Shown here: positions 27,010 through 36,025 of the stretch, one piece after another
How positions within the stretch are numbered: the first letter of the stretch is position 1
Layout: the number at the start of each line of letters is the position of its first letter
Source: Methylobacterium thuringiense
Lineage (GTDB): Bacteria; Pseudomonadota; Alphaproteobacteria; Rhizobiales; Beijerinckiaceae
Length of the DNA stretch: 64,000 nt
Direction: 5' to 3'
Assembly: GCF_022179645.1 (NCBI RefSeq)
Contig: NZ_BPRA01000012.1
Span: 62,001 to 126,000 of the forward strand
Made by a program: the position numbers and the translations under genes
Notes under the pieces: generated by a model
What the model was told of the DNA's origin: nothing
The model's database searches: none
Seen by the model: only the letters and a program-made list of their open reading frames with translations

Positions 27010-27693
27010 GTGAGCCGGCCCGTTCTCCTCGGCTTCGGCCTGATGCTGACGGCACTCGCCGGGTTCGTCGACGCGATCGGATTCATCCGGCTCGGCGGCC
27101 TCTACACCTCGCTCATGAGCGGCAACACGACCCAGCTCGCCGTCGCGGTCGGCCATGGCGAGGGACACACGGCGCTGCTGCCCCTCCTGCTGATCCTCGC
27201 CTTCCTGGTCGGGTCAGTGACGGGCGGCGCCATCGCCGCCTTGGCGCCGGAGCGCTGGGCGACGCCGGCCATCCTCGCCTTCGAGGCAGTCGCGGTCGCC
27301 ACCGCATTCGTCACGGCGCGCGAGAATCTGCAGCTCGGCACCGCCTCCCTGTTCCTGTCGCTCGCCATGGGCGCACAGAACGCCGTTCTGGCGCAGGTCC
27401 AGGGTTTTCGCGCCGGCACCACCTTCGTCACCGGGGCACTGTTCGCCTTCGGCCAGAAGGTCGCGCTGGCGCTGGCCGGGCGCGGTCCCCGCTTCGGCTG
27501 GGTCGGCGACGGCCTCGTCTGGCTGTCGCTGCTCGTCGGGGCGGTTGCCGGCACCCTCGCGCATATGCGACTCGGCATCGAAGCCCTCGCGGTCCCGGCC
27601 GGCATCACCGGAGTGTTGGCCCTGTGGGCCGGGCTCCACGCGCTCAGGACCGGCAAGCCGCCCGAAGCCATCGCCGCCAGACCCTCTCCCTGA
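27010..27693 (+). CDS. YoaK/DUF1275 family membrane protein
   Basis: A 227-residue inner-membrane protein with about six hydrophobic segments. LTALAGFVDAIGFIRLGGLYTSLMSGNTTQLAVAVG is the DUF1275 signature and AMGAQNAVLAQVQGFRAGTTFVTGAL the second conserved block. A transport role is suspected for the family but not proven. It starts at GTG 27010 with no clear ribosome binding site. It diverges from the receiver gene. Confidence 0.88.
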   Translation: MSRPVLLGFGLMLTALAGFVDAIGFIRLGGLYTSLMSGNTTQLAVAVGHGEGHTALLPLLLILAFLVGSVTGGAIAALAPERWATPAILAFEAVAVATAFVTARENLQLGTASLFLSLAMGAQNAVLAQVQGFRAGTTFVTGALFAFGQKVALALAGRGPRFGWVGDGLVWLSLLVGAVAGTLAHMRLGIEALAVPAGITGVLALWAGLHALRTGKPPEAIAARPSP

Positions 27694-27724
27694 CCCTCTC
27701 GCCGTCTCGAAAAGGCCCGCGCGG

Positions 27725-28732
27725 ATGAGTTCCAGCGTTCCCTCCCTCACCGACCACGTCGTGCCGCTCGCCGCCGGCTCGCACGTCGCCCTCGCGCACT
27801 GGCTCAAGGATACGCTGGCCCTGGCGATGGCCGAGGGCGGCGTCGTGCTGGCACGAGAGGGCGAGCAGCGGACCGTGACGCCACATGGCGAGGCCGGCAT
27901 CCTCGTGGCCACCGGCGACGCACGCAGGCTCGTCACCGGCGGCGACGACGGCCGCGTGATGTCCGTCTCCGCCGATGGTTCGGTCGCCGAGGTTGCGGCG
28001 GCCAAGGGCGGTGCCTGGATCGACGCGCTGGCGTTGCACCCCGACGGAGGCATCGCCTACTCGGTCGGGAAGAACGTCGTATCGCGCGACGCCAAGGGCC
28101 GTGAACGGACGTTTGCCGCGCCGACGAGCGCCCGGGGGCTCGCTTTCGCCCCGAAGGGCTACCGGCTGGCGGTGGCTCACTACAACGGCGTCAGCCTCTG
28201 GTACCCGAATCTCGAGACGCCGGCGGAACTCGTCGAATGGAAGGGCTCGCATCTCGACGTGACCTGGTCGCCGGACGGGCGCTTCGTCATCACCACGATG
28301 CAGGAAAACGCCCTGCACGGCTGGCGCCTCCAGCCCGACCGCGGCCACATGCGGATGTCCGGCTATCCGGCCAAGATCCGCTCTACCGCCTGGTCGCATG
28401 ACGGCGACTGGCTGGCGACGAGCGGCGCCGAGGCGGCCATCGTCTGGCCCTTCGACACGAAGGAGGGACCGACCGGCAAGGCGCCGCGCGAATGCGGCGT
28501 GCGCCCGGCCCGCGTCGCCCGCGTCGCCTTCCATCCCAAGGCCCTCGTGCTGGCGATCGGCTACGAGGATGGCGGCATCCTGCTCGTGCGCTTCGTCGAC
28601 GCCGCCGAACTGCTGGTACGCCCGGCCGTGAAGGACAGCGCGATCACGGCGCTCGCCTGGGACGCCAGCGGCGGCCGCCTCGCCTTCGGCTGCGCCGACG
28701 GGCAGGCCGGCATCCTGACGCTGCCGCGCTGA
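27725..28732 (+). CDS. WD40 repeat protein
   Basis: A 335-residue beta-propeller with six or seven degenerate WD repeats, recognisable by recurring pieces such as RRLVTGGDDGRVMSV, GLAFAPKGYRLAVAHYNGVSLWYP, VTWSPDGRFVITTMQENALHGW, TAWSHDGDWLATSGAEAAIVW and LAWDASGGRLAFGCADGQAGIL. It has no signal peptide, so it is cytoplasmic and probably a scaffold. Similar single propellers occur beside metal-chaperone genes in other alphaproteobacteria; none is present here. The next gene starts eight bases on. Confidence 0.85.
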   Translation: MSSSVPSLTDHVVPLAAGSHVALAHWLKDTLALAMAEGGVVLAREGEQRTVTPHGEAGILVATGDARRLVTGGDDGRVMSVSADGSVAEVAAAKGGAWIDALALHPDGGIAYSVGKNVVSRDAKGRERTFAAPTSARGLAFAPKGYRLAVAHYNGVSLWYPNLETPAELVEWKGSHLDVTWSPDGRFVITTMQENALHGWRLQPDRGHMRMSGYPAKIRSTAWSHDGDWLATSGAEAAIVWPFDTKEGPTGKAPRECGVRPARVARVAFHPKALVLAIGYEDGGILLVRFVDAAELLVRPAVKDSAITALAWDASGGRLAFGCADGQAGILTLPR

Positions 28733-28739
28733 GGCCGGG

Positions 28740-29018
28740 ATGGCGCTGTTCGGATTCGGCCGGCCGCGTCCGGGAGACGCCGAACGACAGGCCGGGCGTG
28801 AGCGCGTCGCGGCCTGGGCGCGCGAGGCCGGCGGCTACGGCGAGGGCGTCGTGCTAAAGGTCAACGAAATCGTCTGCGCCGATCCGGCCTGTCCGGGTTT
28901 CGAGACGGTGATCCTGGTGATGGCGCCGGGCCAGCGCAGCGTCGCGCTCAAGATCGTAAAGCCGCTGGCCGATGTCACGCAGGACGACGTCGCGCGTGCG
29001 ATCCGCGCCGACGGCTGA
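28740..29018 (+). CDS. Conserved hypothetical protein, 92 aa
   Basis: A small soluble protein starting MALFGFGRPRPGD. The conserved core VNEIVCADPACPGFETVI has two Cys in a CxxxxC arrangement, followed by strands (LVMAPGQRSVALKIVK) and a helix (TQDDVARAIRA). I have no name for the family. Position suggests co-expression with the WD40 gene, only seven bases upstream. Metal binding by the Cys pair is possible but not shown. Confidence 0.72.
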   Translation: MALFGFGRPRPGDAERQAGRERVAAWAREAGGYGEGVVLKVNEIVCADPACPGFETVILVMAPGQRSVALKIVKPLADVTQDDVARAIRADG

Positions 29019-29082
29019 CGATGGCGGCTGGAACAGGCGGCGCGCTCGTGCTCTTTTTATCGAACCCTTCAGGAGACGACCC

Positions 29083-29613
29083 GTGTTTCGTGTGATCCGC
29101 ACGTTCGGCCTCGCGCTCGGCATCATCGGCGCGATCATCGCGGCGCAGGCGCCGGAATTCGCGCAGCAATACGCCCAGCGCCTCGGCGGCGCGATCGAGG
29201 AATTGCGGCGCCAGATCGCGACGCTCGACTCGGACGCGCTGGCCACCGGCAACACCCGCGAAAGCGCCATCGAAAACCTGCGCAGGAACGCCGACGCCCT
29301 GGTCGCCCGCCGCGGCGAGGCCGTGCGGGGCGACGTTGAGCGCTTCCAGGCCCTCGACGCGCAGAAGCAGGCGATCGACGCCGCCGCCTCGCCGCTGGGC
29401 AAGACCGTGGCCGTCGCCCGCAATCCCGACGTCGCCGTGGCGCGGGCCGCGTATCGCGATTATCAGCCGGCCGTGCCGACGACGACGGATGGGCTGATCG
29501 CCGGCCTCGTCGGCTTCCTCGCAGCCTGGGGCGGCTGGCGGGTGATCACCGATTTCGGGCGCAGCTTGAGCCGGCGGAGAAGACGTCCGGTGCCCGTGAC
29601 GCGCGCAGTGTGA
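29083..29613 (+). CDS. DUF2937 family membrane protein
   Basis: A 176-residue protein. Start GTG 29083 is fixed by AGGAG seven bases upstream. It has an N-terminal signal-anchor (VIRTFGLALGIIGAIIAAQA), then PEFAQQYAQRLGGAIEELRRQI, which fits the DUF2937 pattern, a helical periplasmic stretch, a second membrane segment near the end (GLIAGLVGFLAAWGGWRVI) and a basic tail RRRRRP. Function is unknown. Confidence 0.8.
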   Translation: MFRVIRTFGLALGIIGAIIAAQAPEFAQQYAQRLGGAIEELRRQIATLDSDALATGNTRESAIENLRRNADALVARRGEAVRGDVERFQALDAQKQAIDAAASPLGKTVAVARNPDVAVARAAYRDYQPAVPTTTDGLIAGLVGFLAAWGGWRVITDFGRSLSRRRRRPVPVTRAV

Positions 29614-29695
29614 CGGTCCGTCGGCGCGTGTCCATCGAGGCACAGGTGTTGCAGGAGCCCTACAGCGCTGCCGCGACGGCTGAACTAGGAGAAGC

Positions 29696-30967
29696 ATGAC
29701 GGCGCCTGTACCTGCGCGCCGCGCCGGTCCCGGTTCGAACATGGCGCGCGCGCCCACCACCACCGCCGACCCCGCTCTCGACGCCGCAGCGCTCCTGCGC
29801 CGCATCGGGTTCTTCACACTGTTCGTGATCGTGCCGGTGGCCGCCCAGGTCTCGCGCCGCGCCACCGTGGTGCTCGCGCCGATCACGGTGGCGCTCCTCA
29901 TCATCGCCAGCGCCATCGACGGCAAGCAGCGGCCGCCCGGCGGCGGCATCTTCCGGCTGCTCCGCGCACCGGCCTTCCTCGCCGGCACGCTGGTGATCTT
30001 CTGGTCGGCGCTCTCGCTCGCCTGGACGCCGTTCCCCGGGCCGGCGACCGAACGCCTGGCCAACCTCGTCGCCACGATCGTGCTGACGCTCGCCGGCTAC
30101 CTCGCCCTGCCGGACCGGATGCGCTCGGCCAACCTCTACCTTCTGCCGCTCGGCGTCGGCGCGGCGGCCATCGTCGCCATCCTGATCGGCCTGTTCGGCG
30201 ACGCCATGATGAGCGACAACGGCGACGGCGACGGCGCGCTGGAACGCGGCTCGGTGCTGCTCGCGCTGCTCGCCTGGCCGGCCGTGGCCTGGCTGCGCTC
30301 GCGCCGGCGCGACACCGGAGCGCTCGCCACCGTGCTGCTCGTCGCCGGGGCGCTGCTGCTGGCACCCGGACTGACGCCGCTGCTGGCGCTGGGCGTCGGC
30401 GCGCTCGCCTTCGCCCTGACCAACGTCCGGCAGGCCCTCGGTGTGCGGGTGACGGCCCTGACCGCCGCGCTGCTGCTCGCCGCCGCTCCCCTGCTGCCCT
30501 TCCTGATCCGTCCGCTCGGCGCCGCCCTGTTCGGGGCGACCGCGCCGAGCGCGCTCTCGCTCAAGGTCTGGCAGAAGCTGGTGACAACCGAGCCGGTGCG
30601 CTTCATCACCGGGCATGGCCTCGAGACGGCTCTGCGCGGCCGCTTCGTCGGCCTGCTGCCTGCCAACGCACCGACCACGATGCTGTTCGAATTCTGGTAC
30701 GAGCTCGGCATCGTCGGCGCCTTCGCCGCCGCCTTCGCCCTCTACGCCTCGATCCGCCGGGCCGGCCGCGACAGCTCGCTCCTGGTCCCCGGGTCCATCG
30801 CCGCCTTCGCCACCGTGTTTACCATCGGCTGCATCGGCGTCGGCCTCACCGCGATCTGGTGGCTGACGTCGATCGCCATCGCGGTGCTGGCCTTCGTGGC
30901 GATCGAGCGCGGGCAGTTCCGGTCGAGCCGGCCGAAGGCGAGCCTGTTAGTGAAGACGCAGGTGTGA
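29696..30967 (+). CDS. O-antigen ligase-like membrane protein
   Basis: A 423-residue protein with about ten hydrophobic segments. The C-terminal half carries a Wzy/WaaL-like loop: VRFITGHGLETALRGRFVG, then NAPTTMLFEFWYELGIVGAF, which resembles the periplasmic loop and following helix of O-antigen ligases and polymerases. It would join polysaccharide to an acceptor on the periplasmic side, but no glycosyltransferases are adjacent, so the polymer is unknown. ATG 29696 is used; ATG 29741 is possible. Confidence 0.78.
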   Translation: MTAPVPARRAGPGSNMARAPTTTADPALDAAALLRRIGFFTLFVIVPVAAQVSRRATVVLAPITVALLIIASAIDGKQRPPGGGIFRLLRAPAFLAGTLVIFWSALSLAWTPFPGPATERLANLVATIVLTLAGYLALPDRMRSANLYLLPLGVGAAAIVAILIGLFGDAMMSDNGDGDGALERGSVLLALLAWPAVAWLRSRRRDTGALATVLLVAGALLLAPGLTPLLALGVGALAFALTNVRQALGVRVTALTAALLLAAAPLLPFLIRPLGAALFGATAPSALSLKVWQKLVTTEPVRFITGHGLETALRGRFVGLLPANAPTTMLFEFWYELGIVGAFAAAFALYASIRRAGRDSSLLVPGSIAAFATVFTIGCIGVGLTAIWWLTSIAIAVLAFVAIERGQFRSSRPKASLLVKTQV

Positions 30968-31074
30968 GCGCCGGCCCGGCGCGGCTACCTCAAGAGCCTC
31001 ATGAGACTGTCTTTCTGGCTTTCCAGCAAAGTGGTACAGATCTCCGCTCGCGGTGGTCTCACACGGTGGCCGGC

Positions 31075-31323
31075 ATGGCAGCGCTCAAGGGCAAGATGGT
31101 CAAAGGCGGCCGCATCATCGTCCCAGCCACCGTTCGGAAGAGAATGGGCCTTACCGAGGGCGATGCCGTGTTCATGGAGCTGCATGGCGATGAGCTGCGC
31201 ATCAGGCCGGCCCGCTCCACCCTTCGGCGTATCCAAGCCAAACTACGTGCTTTTGCACCCAAATCCGGTCTCGTTTCGGAGGAGCTGATCTTCGAGCGTC
31301 GTGCCGAGGCGGAACGTGAGTAA
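31075..31323 (+). CDS. vapB: VapB-type antitoxin (AbrB/MazE fold)
   Basis: An 82-residue protein with an N-terminal SpoVT/AbrB DNA-binding domain (KGKMVKGGRIIVPATVRKRMGLTEGDAVFMEL) and a C-terminal helical, charged tail (SEELIFERRAEAERE) that should wrap the toxin. It would neutralise VapC and repress its own operon. It overlaps the toxin start by eight bases. A longer N-terminal reading upstream of ATG 31075 has no support. Confidence 0.88.
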   Translation: MAALKGKMVKGGRIIVPATVRKRMGLTEGDAVFMELHGDELRIRPARSTLRRIQAKLRAFAPKSGLVSEELIFERRAEAERE

Positions 31324-31705
31324 GGCTGACTTCGTCCTCGACGCCTCCGCTCTCCTCTGCATCCTTTTCGAAGAACCCGGTGCCGCCAGCGTGGAGGCGG
31401 TTCTCGATCGAGCTTGCATAAGCGCCGTCAACTACGCCGAAGTGGTCGCCAAGATGGTTGATCGCGGACAGATGGCCGAGGACGCCATCGCCGATCTGCG
31501 TGAGCTCTGCATCGTCGTCGAACCGTTCGACGGCTTGCAGGCCGGAACTTGCGGCGCGCTGCGTGCAGCAACGGGAACGGCAGGTCTTTCGCTCGGCGAC
31601 AGGGCTTGTCTGGCACTCGCAGCAAGCACCAACGCTGTTGCGATTACTGCCGATCGCGCTTCGGCAAAGATTCAGATCGGCGTTCGGATCGAAGTCGTGC
31701 GCTGA
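31316..31705 (+). CDS. vapC: VapC-type PIN-domain ribonuclease toxin
   Basis: A 129-residue PIN nuclease. Acidic catalytic residues are in place: FVLDASALLC (Asp), NYAEVVAKM (Glu), LSLGDRACLALA (Asp) and AITADRA (Asp). VapC toxins cut tRNA or rRNA; the target here is unknown. GTG 31316 overlaps the antitoxin stop and has GAGG six bases upstream, which fits translational coupling. Its stop forms a TGATCA palindrome with the stop of the convergent metalloprotease gene. Confidence 0.9.
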   Translation: MSKADFVLDASALLCILFEEPGAASVEAVLDRACISAVNYAEVVAKMVDRGQMAEDAIADLRELCIVVEPFDGLQAGTCGALRAATGTAGLSLGDRACLALAASTNAVAITADRASAKIQIGVRIEVVR

Positions 31706-32125
31706 TCACGCCTCCGCCTGCGCCTCGATCCGCGCCATGTCCTCGTCCGACAGCCCGAAATGGTGGCCGATCTCGTGGACGAGGACGTGGGTGACGAGGT
31801 GACCGATGCTTTCGTCGTGCTCGGCCCAGTAGTCGAGGAGCGGCCGACGGTAGAGCCAGACGGCGTTGGGCATCTGGCCAGTCGTGGTTTCGCCAGCCTG
31901 CGCGAGGCCTGTACCGCGAAACAGGCCGAGCAGGTCGTATTCGGACTCGCACTCCATCTCGTCGAGGGTCGCGTCGTCGGGAAAGTCGTCGACATGGATG
32001 CGCACGCCCGCGCAGAGCCGCCGGAAGGCGTGCGGCAGCTGCGCGAAGGCGTCGAACGCGATGGCCTCGATCTCCGCGAGGGTCGGGGCGCGGTCTTGAA
32101 AACGATCTTGGGAGCGGTCGGTCAC
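31706..32125 (-). CDS. Minimal zincin metallopeptidase family protein
   Basis: A 139-residue protein with HEIGHHFGLSDEDM, the HExxH zinc motif with a following helix, as in the small MTH-type metallopeptidase family (COG3824). Upstream segments FAQLPHAFRRLCAGVRIHVDDFP and LGLFRGTGL, then PNAVWLYRRPLLDYW fit the same family. The physiological substrate is unknown. GTG 32125 overlaps the stop of the upstream HAD gene in a GTGA junction, so the two are coupled. Confidence 0.88.
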   Translation of the reverse strand: MTDRSQDRFQDRAPTLAEIEAIAFDAFAQLPHAFRRLCAGVRIHVDDFPDDATLDEMECESEYDLLGLFRGTGLAQAGETTTGQMPNAVWLYRRPLLDYWAEHDESIGHLVTHVLVHEIGHHFGLSDEDMARIEAQAEA

Positions 32126-32868
32126 TGGCCCAGGGCCTCCGGCAGGACGCAAGCCTCGAGGAAGCCGGCGAGGTCGCTGGTGATGTGGTCGATATGCGGC
32201 TCCTGCACCGCCTCCTGCTCGAAGCGCTCGCGGAACGGATCAGGCACGGGCGGCACCACGAGCACCGTCGCCATGCCGAGATCGTGCGGCACCACGAGGT
32301 TGCGGGCGATGTCCTCGAACAGGGCGGAGCGCATCGGGTCGACGGTGTGCAGGCCGAGGAAGCGCTCGTAGGTCGAGCGCTCGGGCTTCGGCACGAAGCC
32401 GGCGGCCGCGATGTCGAAGACGTCCTCGAAATGATCGAGGATGCCGAGCTTGGCCGCCACGTTCTCGGCGTGCCGCCGCGAACCGTTGGTGAGGATGAGC
32501 TTTCGCCCGGGCAGGCGCTCGATGGCCGCACCCAATGCCACGTCGAGACGGATCGTCGAGTGGTCGATGTCGTGGGCGAAGTCGAGGAAGTGGTGCGGGT
32601 CGATCCCGTCCTCGACCATCAGCGCCTTCAGCGTCGTGCCGTAGCGGTGGTAGAAATGCTTCTGCAGGGCGCGAGCCGAGATCCCGTCGAGCCCGTAGAG
32701 CTGCATGACGTAGAGCGTGATCCGCTCGTCCACCTGCGGCCAGACCATCGCGTCGCTCGGATAGAGCGTGTTGTCGAGGTCGAACACCCAGGTGTCGACC
32801 CGGCCGAAGCCGCGGCTGTCGCTGGTGCCGAAGCTGGTTTTGCCCTGGACGGCCAAGAAACTCGTCAT
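32122..32868 (-). CDS. HAD-family pyrimidine 5'-nucleotidase-like phosphatase
   Basis: A 248-residue HAD hydrolase: WVFDLDNTLYP is motif I with the nucleophilic Asp, LILTNGSRRHAENV motif II, VPKPERSTYERFL the motif III Lys, and ALFEDIARNLVVPHDLGMATVLV motif IV. This is the SDT1/YjjG-like branch annotated as pyrimidine 5'-nucleotidase; substrates could be UMP/CMP or other small phosphates. ATG 32868 has a weak ribosome binding site. It is coupled to the metallopeptidase downstream; argB lies upstream on the same strand, 77 bases away. Confidence 0.88.
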   Translation of the reverse strand: MTSFLAVQGKTSFGTSDSRGFGRVDTWVFDLDNTLYPSDAMVWPQVDERITLYVMQLYGLDGISARALQKHFYHRYGTTLKALMVEDGIDPHHFLDFAHDIDHSTIRLDVALGAAIERLPGRKLILTNGSRRHAENVAAKLGILDHFEDVFDIAAAGFVPKPERSTYERFLGLHTVDPMRSALFEDIARNLVVPHDLGMATVLVVPPVPDPFRERFEQEAVQEPHIDHITSDLAGFLEACVLPEALGQ

Positions 32869-32945
32869 GCGCTGCCGAGGGAAGGGCGGCCGGATGGCCG
32901 CCCCGTAGGATAGGCGCGCGGAGGCGCCAAGGGAAACGCGGCGGC

Positions 32946-33842
32946 TTAGCCCCGCCGGATCAGCGTGCCGGCGCCGTAATCCGTGAACAGCTCCAGCAGC
33001 GCCGCATGCGGCACCTTTCCGTCGAGGATGACCACCGCCTCGACGCCCTGCTCCAGGGCGTAGATGCAGGTCTCGACCTTGGGGATCATGCCTGCGGTGA
33101 TGGTGCCGTCGGCGATGAGCCGGCGGCAATCCTCCACCGAGAGCTCGGGGATCAGGTTCTTGTCCTTGTCGAGCACGCCCGGAACGTCGGTGAGCAGCAG
33201 CAGGCGCTTGGCCCGCAGCGCCCCGGCGATGGCGCCCGCGAAGGTGTCCGCGTTGACGTTGTAGGTCTTGCCGTCGGGACCGTAGGCGACGGGAGCGAGG
33301 ACCGGGATCAGCTCGGCCTTCAGGACCGCGTCGAGCACGCCGCGCTCGACATGGTCGGGCTCGCCGACGAGGCCGAGATCGATCTCGGTCTCCGTGTCGG
33401 TCTCGGGATCGCGCATGGTGCGCGTGGCCCGCTTGGCGCGGACCATGTTGCCGTCCTTGCCGCACAGGCCGATGGCCCGGCCGCCCTCGGCCGAAATCCA
33501 GCCGACGATCTGCTTGTTGATCGAGCCGGCGAGAACCATCTCGACCACCTCGACGGTGGCCTCGTCGGTGACGCGGAGCCCGCCCTTGAACTCGGACTGG
33601 ATGCCGAGCCGGTTCAGCATCCGGCCGATCTGCGGGCCGCCGCCGTGCACGACGATCGGCTTGAGGCCGGACTGCTCCAGCAGCACGATGTCCTCGGCGA
33701 AATCCTCGGCGGCTGCGGGATCCCCCATGGCATGCCCGCCATACTTGATGACTACGATCTCCTGATCGTAGCGCTGCATGTGGGGGAGGGCCTGGGTCAG
33801 GACCTCGGCGCGCACATGGACGTTCGGCAGCGGATCGGTCAT
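32946..33842 (-). CDS. argB: Acetylglutamate kinase
   Basis: Phosphorylates N-acetylglutamate with ATP, the second step of arginine synthesis. The 298-residue protein has [11 protein letters not shown] (glycine-rich phosphate loop with Lys), [44 protein letters not shown] and [11 protein letters not shown]. The N-terminal helix ([16 protein letters not shown]) is the extension found in arginine-sensitive hexameric enzymes, so feedback by arginine is likely. AGGA precedes ATG 33842. The next gene downstream is the HAD phosphatase. Confidence 0.96.
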   Translation of the reverse strand: MTDPLPNVHVRAEVLTQALPHMQRYDQEIVVIKYGGHAMGDPAAAEDFAEDIVLLEQSGLKPIVVHGGGPQIGRMLNRLGIQSEFKGGLRVTDEATVEVVEMVLAGSINKQIVGWISAEGGRAIGLCGKDGNMVRAKRATRTMRDPETDTETEIDLGLVGEPDHVERGVLDAVLKAELIPVLAPVAYGPDGKTYNVNADTFAGAIAGALRAKRLLLLTDVPGVLDKDKNLIPELSVEDCRRLIADGTITAGMIPKVETCIYALEQGVEAVVILDGKVPHAALLELFTDYGAGTLIRRG

Positions 33843-33965
33843 CGCGGTCCTGTCGGCTCCGTGGCTGAGGGCTCTCGCGGCCGGGCTTCTAGCCCAGGCG
33901 TAGCGGGATGCGAAGCGGCGATGGGGCGAATTCGGCGCTGACGCCGCATGGCTGCGCCGTTCTGG

Positions 33966-34853
33966 TCAGATCACCGGCACGCCGCGCTGCTTGGCATGGT
34001 CGCCCGGTTCGACGTGGATCGTCACCACGGCGCCCTGGATCTCGCCCTCGATGGTCTCTTCCAGCCGATCGCAGATGGCGTGGGAATCGGCCACCGTCAT
34101 CTCGCCCGGCACCACGAGGTGGAAATCGATGAAGGTGGCGCTGCCGGCGTGGCGCGTGCGCACGTCATGGGCCTCCAGCGCACCCTCGCTGTGATGCGAG
34201 ATCAGGCGGCGCAGCTTCAGGACCAGTTCGGGCGAGGCGGCCTGATCCATGAGGCCGTTGAGCGAATCGCGCATCATCGTCCAACCCGACCACAGGATCT
34301 GCAGGGCGACGAGGCCCGCCACGAGCGGATCGATCACCAGAACGCCGGTGACGAGCACCAGAGCGAGGCCGACGACCACGCCGCATGACGTCACCACGTC
34401 GGCGATCACGTGACGGGCGTCTGCGACGAGGGCCGGCGAGCGCCAGGCGCGGCCGCGGCGCAGCAGCACCCAACCCCAGGCCGCGTTGATCGCCGTCGCC
34501 AGCCCGTTGACGGCGAGGCCGATCACCGGCGTGTCGAGGGGCTTGGGCGTGACGATGCCCTGGTAGGCCTCGCGCAGGATCAGCAGGGCGGCCACGATGA
34601 TGAGCACGCCCTCGATCACCGCCGAGAAATACTCGGCCTTGTGGTGGCCGTAGGGATGATCGTCGTCCGCCGGGCGGGATGCCACGCGCAACGCCACGAA
34701 GGCGCAGATCGCGGCGACGACGTTGATGATGCTCTCCAGCGCGTCGGAATAGAGCGCGATGCTTCCGGTCAGCGAGAACGCACCGAATTTCAGCGCCATC
34801 ACGAGGGCGCCGATGGCGGCGCTGAGCAAGGCGGCTTTCTCGGTGCGATTCAT
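33966..34853 (-). CDS. Cation diffusion facilitator (CDF) transporter
   Basis: A 295-residue divalent-metal/proton antiporter with six membrane segments and a cytoplasmic C-terminal domain (about 205-290, GSATFIDFHLVVPGEMTVADSHAICDRLEETI). In TM2 the metal site reads YSDALES (DxxxS) rather than DxxxD, while TM5 reads HVIAD (HxxxD). PADDDHPYGHHKAEYFSAVIEG is the His-containing loop. The metal cannot be decided from this; the altered TM2 site argues against simply calling it a YiiP-like zinc exporter. ATG 34853 is preferred to 34886 on length. Confidence 0.88.
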   Translation of the reverse strand: MNRTEKAALLSAAIGALVMALKFGAFSLTGSIALYSDALESIINVVAAICAFVALRVASRPADDDHPYGHHKAEYFSAVIEGVLIIVAALLILREAYQGIVTPKPLDTPVIGLAVNGLATAINAAWGWVLLRRGRAWRSPALVADARHVIADVVTSCGVVVGLALVLVTGVLVIDPLVAGLVALQILWSGWTMMRDSLNGLMDQAASPELVLKLRRLISHHSEGALEAHDVRTRHAGSATFIDFHLVVPGEMTVADSHAICDRLEETIEGEIQGAVVTIHVEPGDHAKQRGVPVI

Positions 34854-35046
34854 GGGGCGACCGGACGCTCGCGGATGGGACGGCAAGAAGCGCGGCCATA
34901 GCCGCGACCTCGCCCGAAGGCCACGGCACAGGTTTTAGCCGGGGCTATGGGCCTCCCGCTTGCCGCCGCGCTCGCGCGTGCCGATATCCTCGGTCGGGAC
35001 GCCCCGACGGTCGTCCGGCACTACGGTTCGAGGAGAGGAAAGCGTC

Positions 35047-35274
35047 ATGGCTCTGATCCAATGCACCGCTTGCGACCATCGCATCTCCGACAAGGCCGTC
35101 GCCTGCCCGTCCTGTGGACATCCGTCCGGACACGACCGTCAGGGCGCGTTGCGTGTCCTCGGTTCGGTCGCGGGGACCTACATCTCGTCGACGACCCTCG
35201 CGAGCCTGGCGCTCGGCGTGACGATGTTCGTCTGCACGGCCGCCGTGCTAATCACCCTGATCCTGCACAGTTAG
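35047..35274 (+). CDS. Zinc-ribbon membrane protein, 75 aa
   Basis: It starts with a zinc ribbon of two CxxC pairs (CTACDHRISDKAVACPSCGHPSG) followed by a hydrophobic region (STTLASLALGVTMFVCTAAVLITLIL) that makes one long or two short membrane passes. ATG 35047 is preceded by GAGGAGAGG. Such small ribbon-membrane proteins are common and uncharacterised. Confidence 0.72.
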   Translation: MALIQCTACDHRISDKAVACPSCGHPSGHDRQGALRVLGSVAGTYISSTTLASLALGVTMFVCTAAVLITLILHS

Positions 35275-35334
35275 TGAGGGGCGAGGATCTCGGTCGAGGG
35301 GATGCAGAGGACGCATCCCGCGTCGAGAACCCGC

Positions 35335-35667
35335 TCACATCCTCCGTGCCTTGAGCACCGCGTCGTCGCCGGGGTGAAACGACAATTCGATTTCCAGCAC
35401 GCCGACCTCGTCGCCCTCGTCCGAGCCTGCAAAGGTGAAGGCGATGTCGTCGGGGCCGGCGAAGCGGATATCGGTAGCGTAGGTCACGACGCCGAAGCAG
35501 GATTCGCCGAGGCCGTTCGCCGGAATCGTCATCGTGGCCGGGTCGACCATGTCGAGATAATCCGTGTTCCAAAGGTCGGATTCATAGATCCGCCACGTGC
35601 CGATCAGCCGGCTCTCGCTCGCCGCATCCTTACGGACTCCGCCGCGTCGCTTCTTCGGAGGCGTCAT
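35335..35667 (-). CDS. Conserved hypothetical protein, 110 aa
   Basis: A soluble, acidic protein. RLIGTWRIYESDLWNTDYLDMVDPATM, then GVVTYATDIRF, and AFTFAGSDEGDEVGVLEIEL resemble a widespread unnamed family that I recall from many bacterial genomes, predicted to be a small beta barrel. The C-terminal half seems shorter than in other members. Function is unknown. A 71-residue gene lies just upstream on the same strand. Confidence 0.7.
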   Translation of the reverse strand: MTPPKKRRGGVRKDAASESRLIGTWRIYESDLWNTDYLDMVDPATMTIPANGLGESCFGVVTYATDIRFAGPDDIAFTFAGSDEGDEVGVLEIELSFHPGDDAVLKARRM

Positions 35668-35676
35668 CGTGCCACC

Positions 35677-35892
35677 TCAGGCTGAACCCACGCCGCGCCC
35701 CCGTGCGGCCTCCCGCGTGCGGCTCGTATCGGCGAGCGAGCGGGCACGCTCGGCCCTGCGGGCGTAGCTGCGGGCCATCCACTTGAACGACGCGCGCTTC
35801 GCCAGATCGTCGAACCGGGCGGCCTCGCGCTCCCAGTAGACGACGAGCTGGCCGTCGAGGGTGACACGGTTGAGGCCGGTAACATCGCTCAT
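35677..35892 (-). CDS. Hypothetical protein, 71 aa
   Basis: A small basic protein, largely helical (WEREAARFDDLAKRASFKWMARSYARRAERARSLA), with no Cys, signal peptide or membrane segment. The gene ends nine bases before the next one on the same strand, which supports co-expression. It could be a small RNA- or DNA-associated protein on charge alone. No family recognised. Confidence 0.55.
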   Translation of the reverse strand: MSDVTGLNRVTLDGQLVVYWEREAARFDDLAKRASFKWMARSYARRAERARSLADTSRTREAARGRGVGSA

Positions 35893-36025
35893 GCCGCGAT
35901 CCTTGTCCGCGGTCCGGGCAAGATCGACCGGGACCGGATAGCGAACGGGGCCGCAAGGCCGCGGTTCCGCGCGCCGCCGCGGCCGACATTTGATTCATCC
36001 CGGCGTTCCGTGCTGTTGGCGCGCG

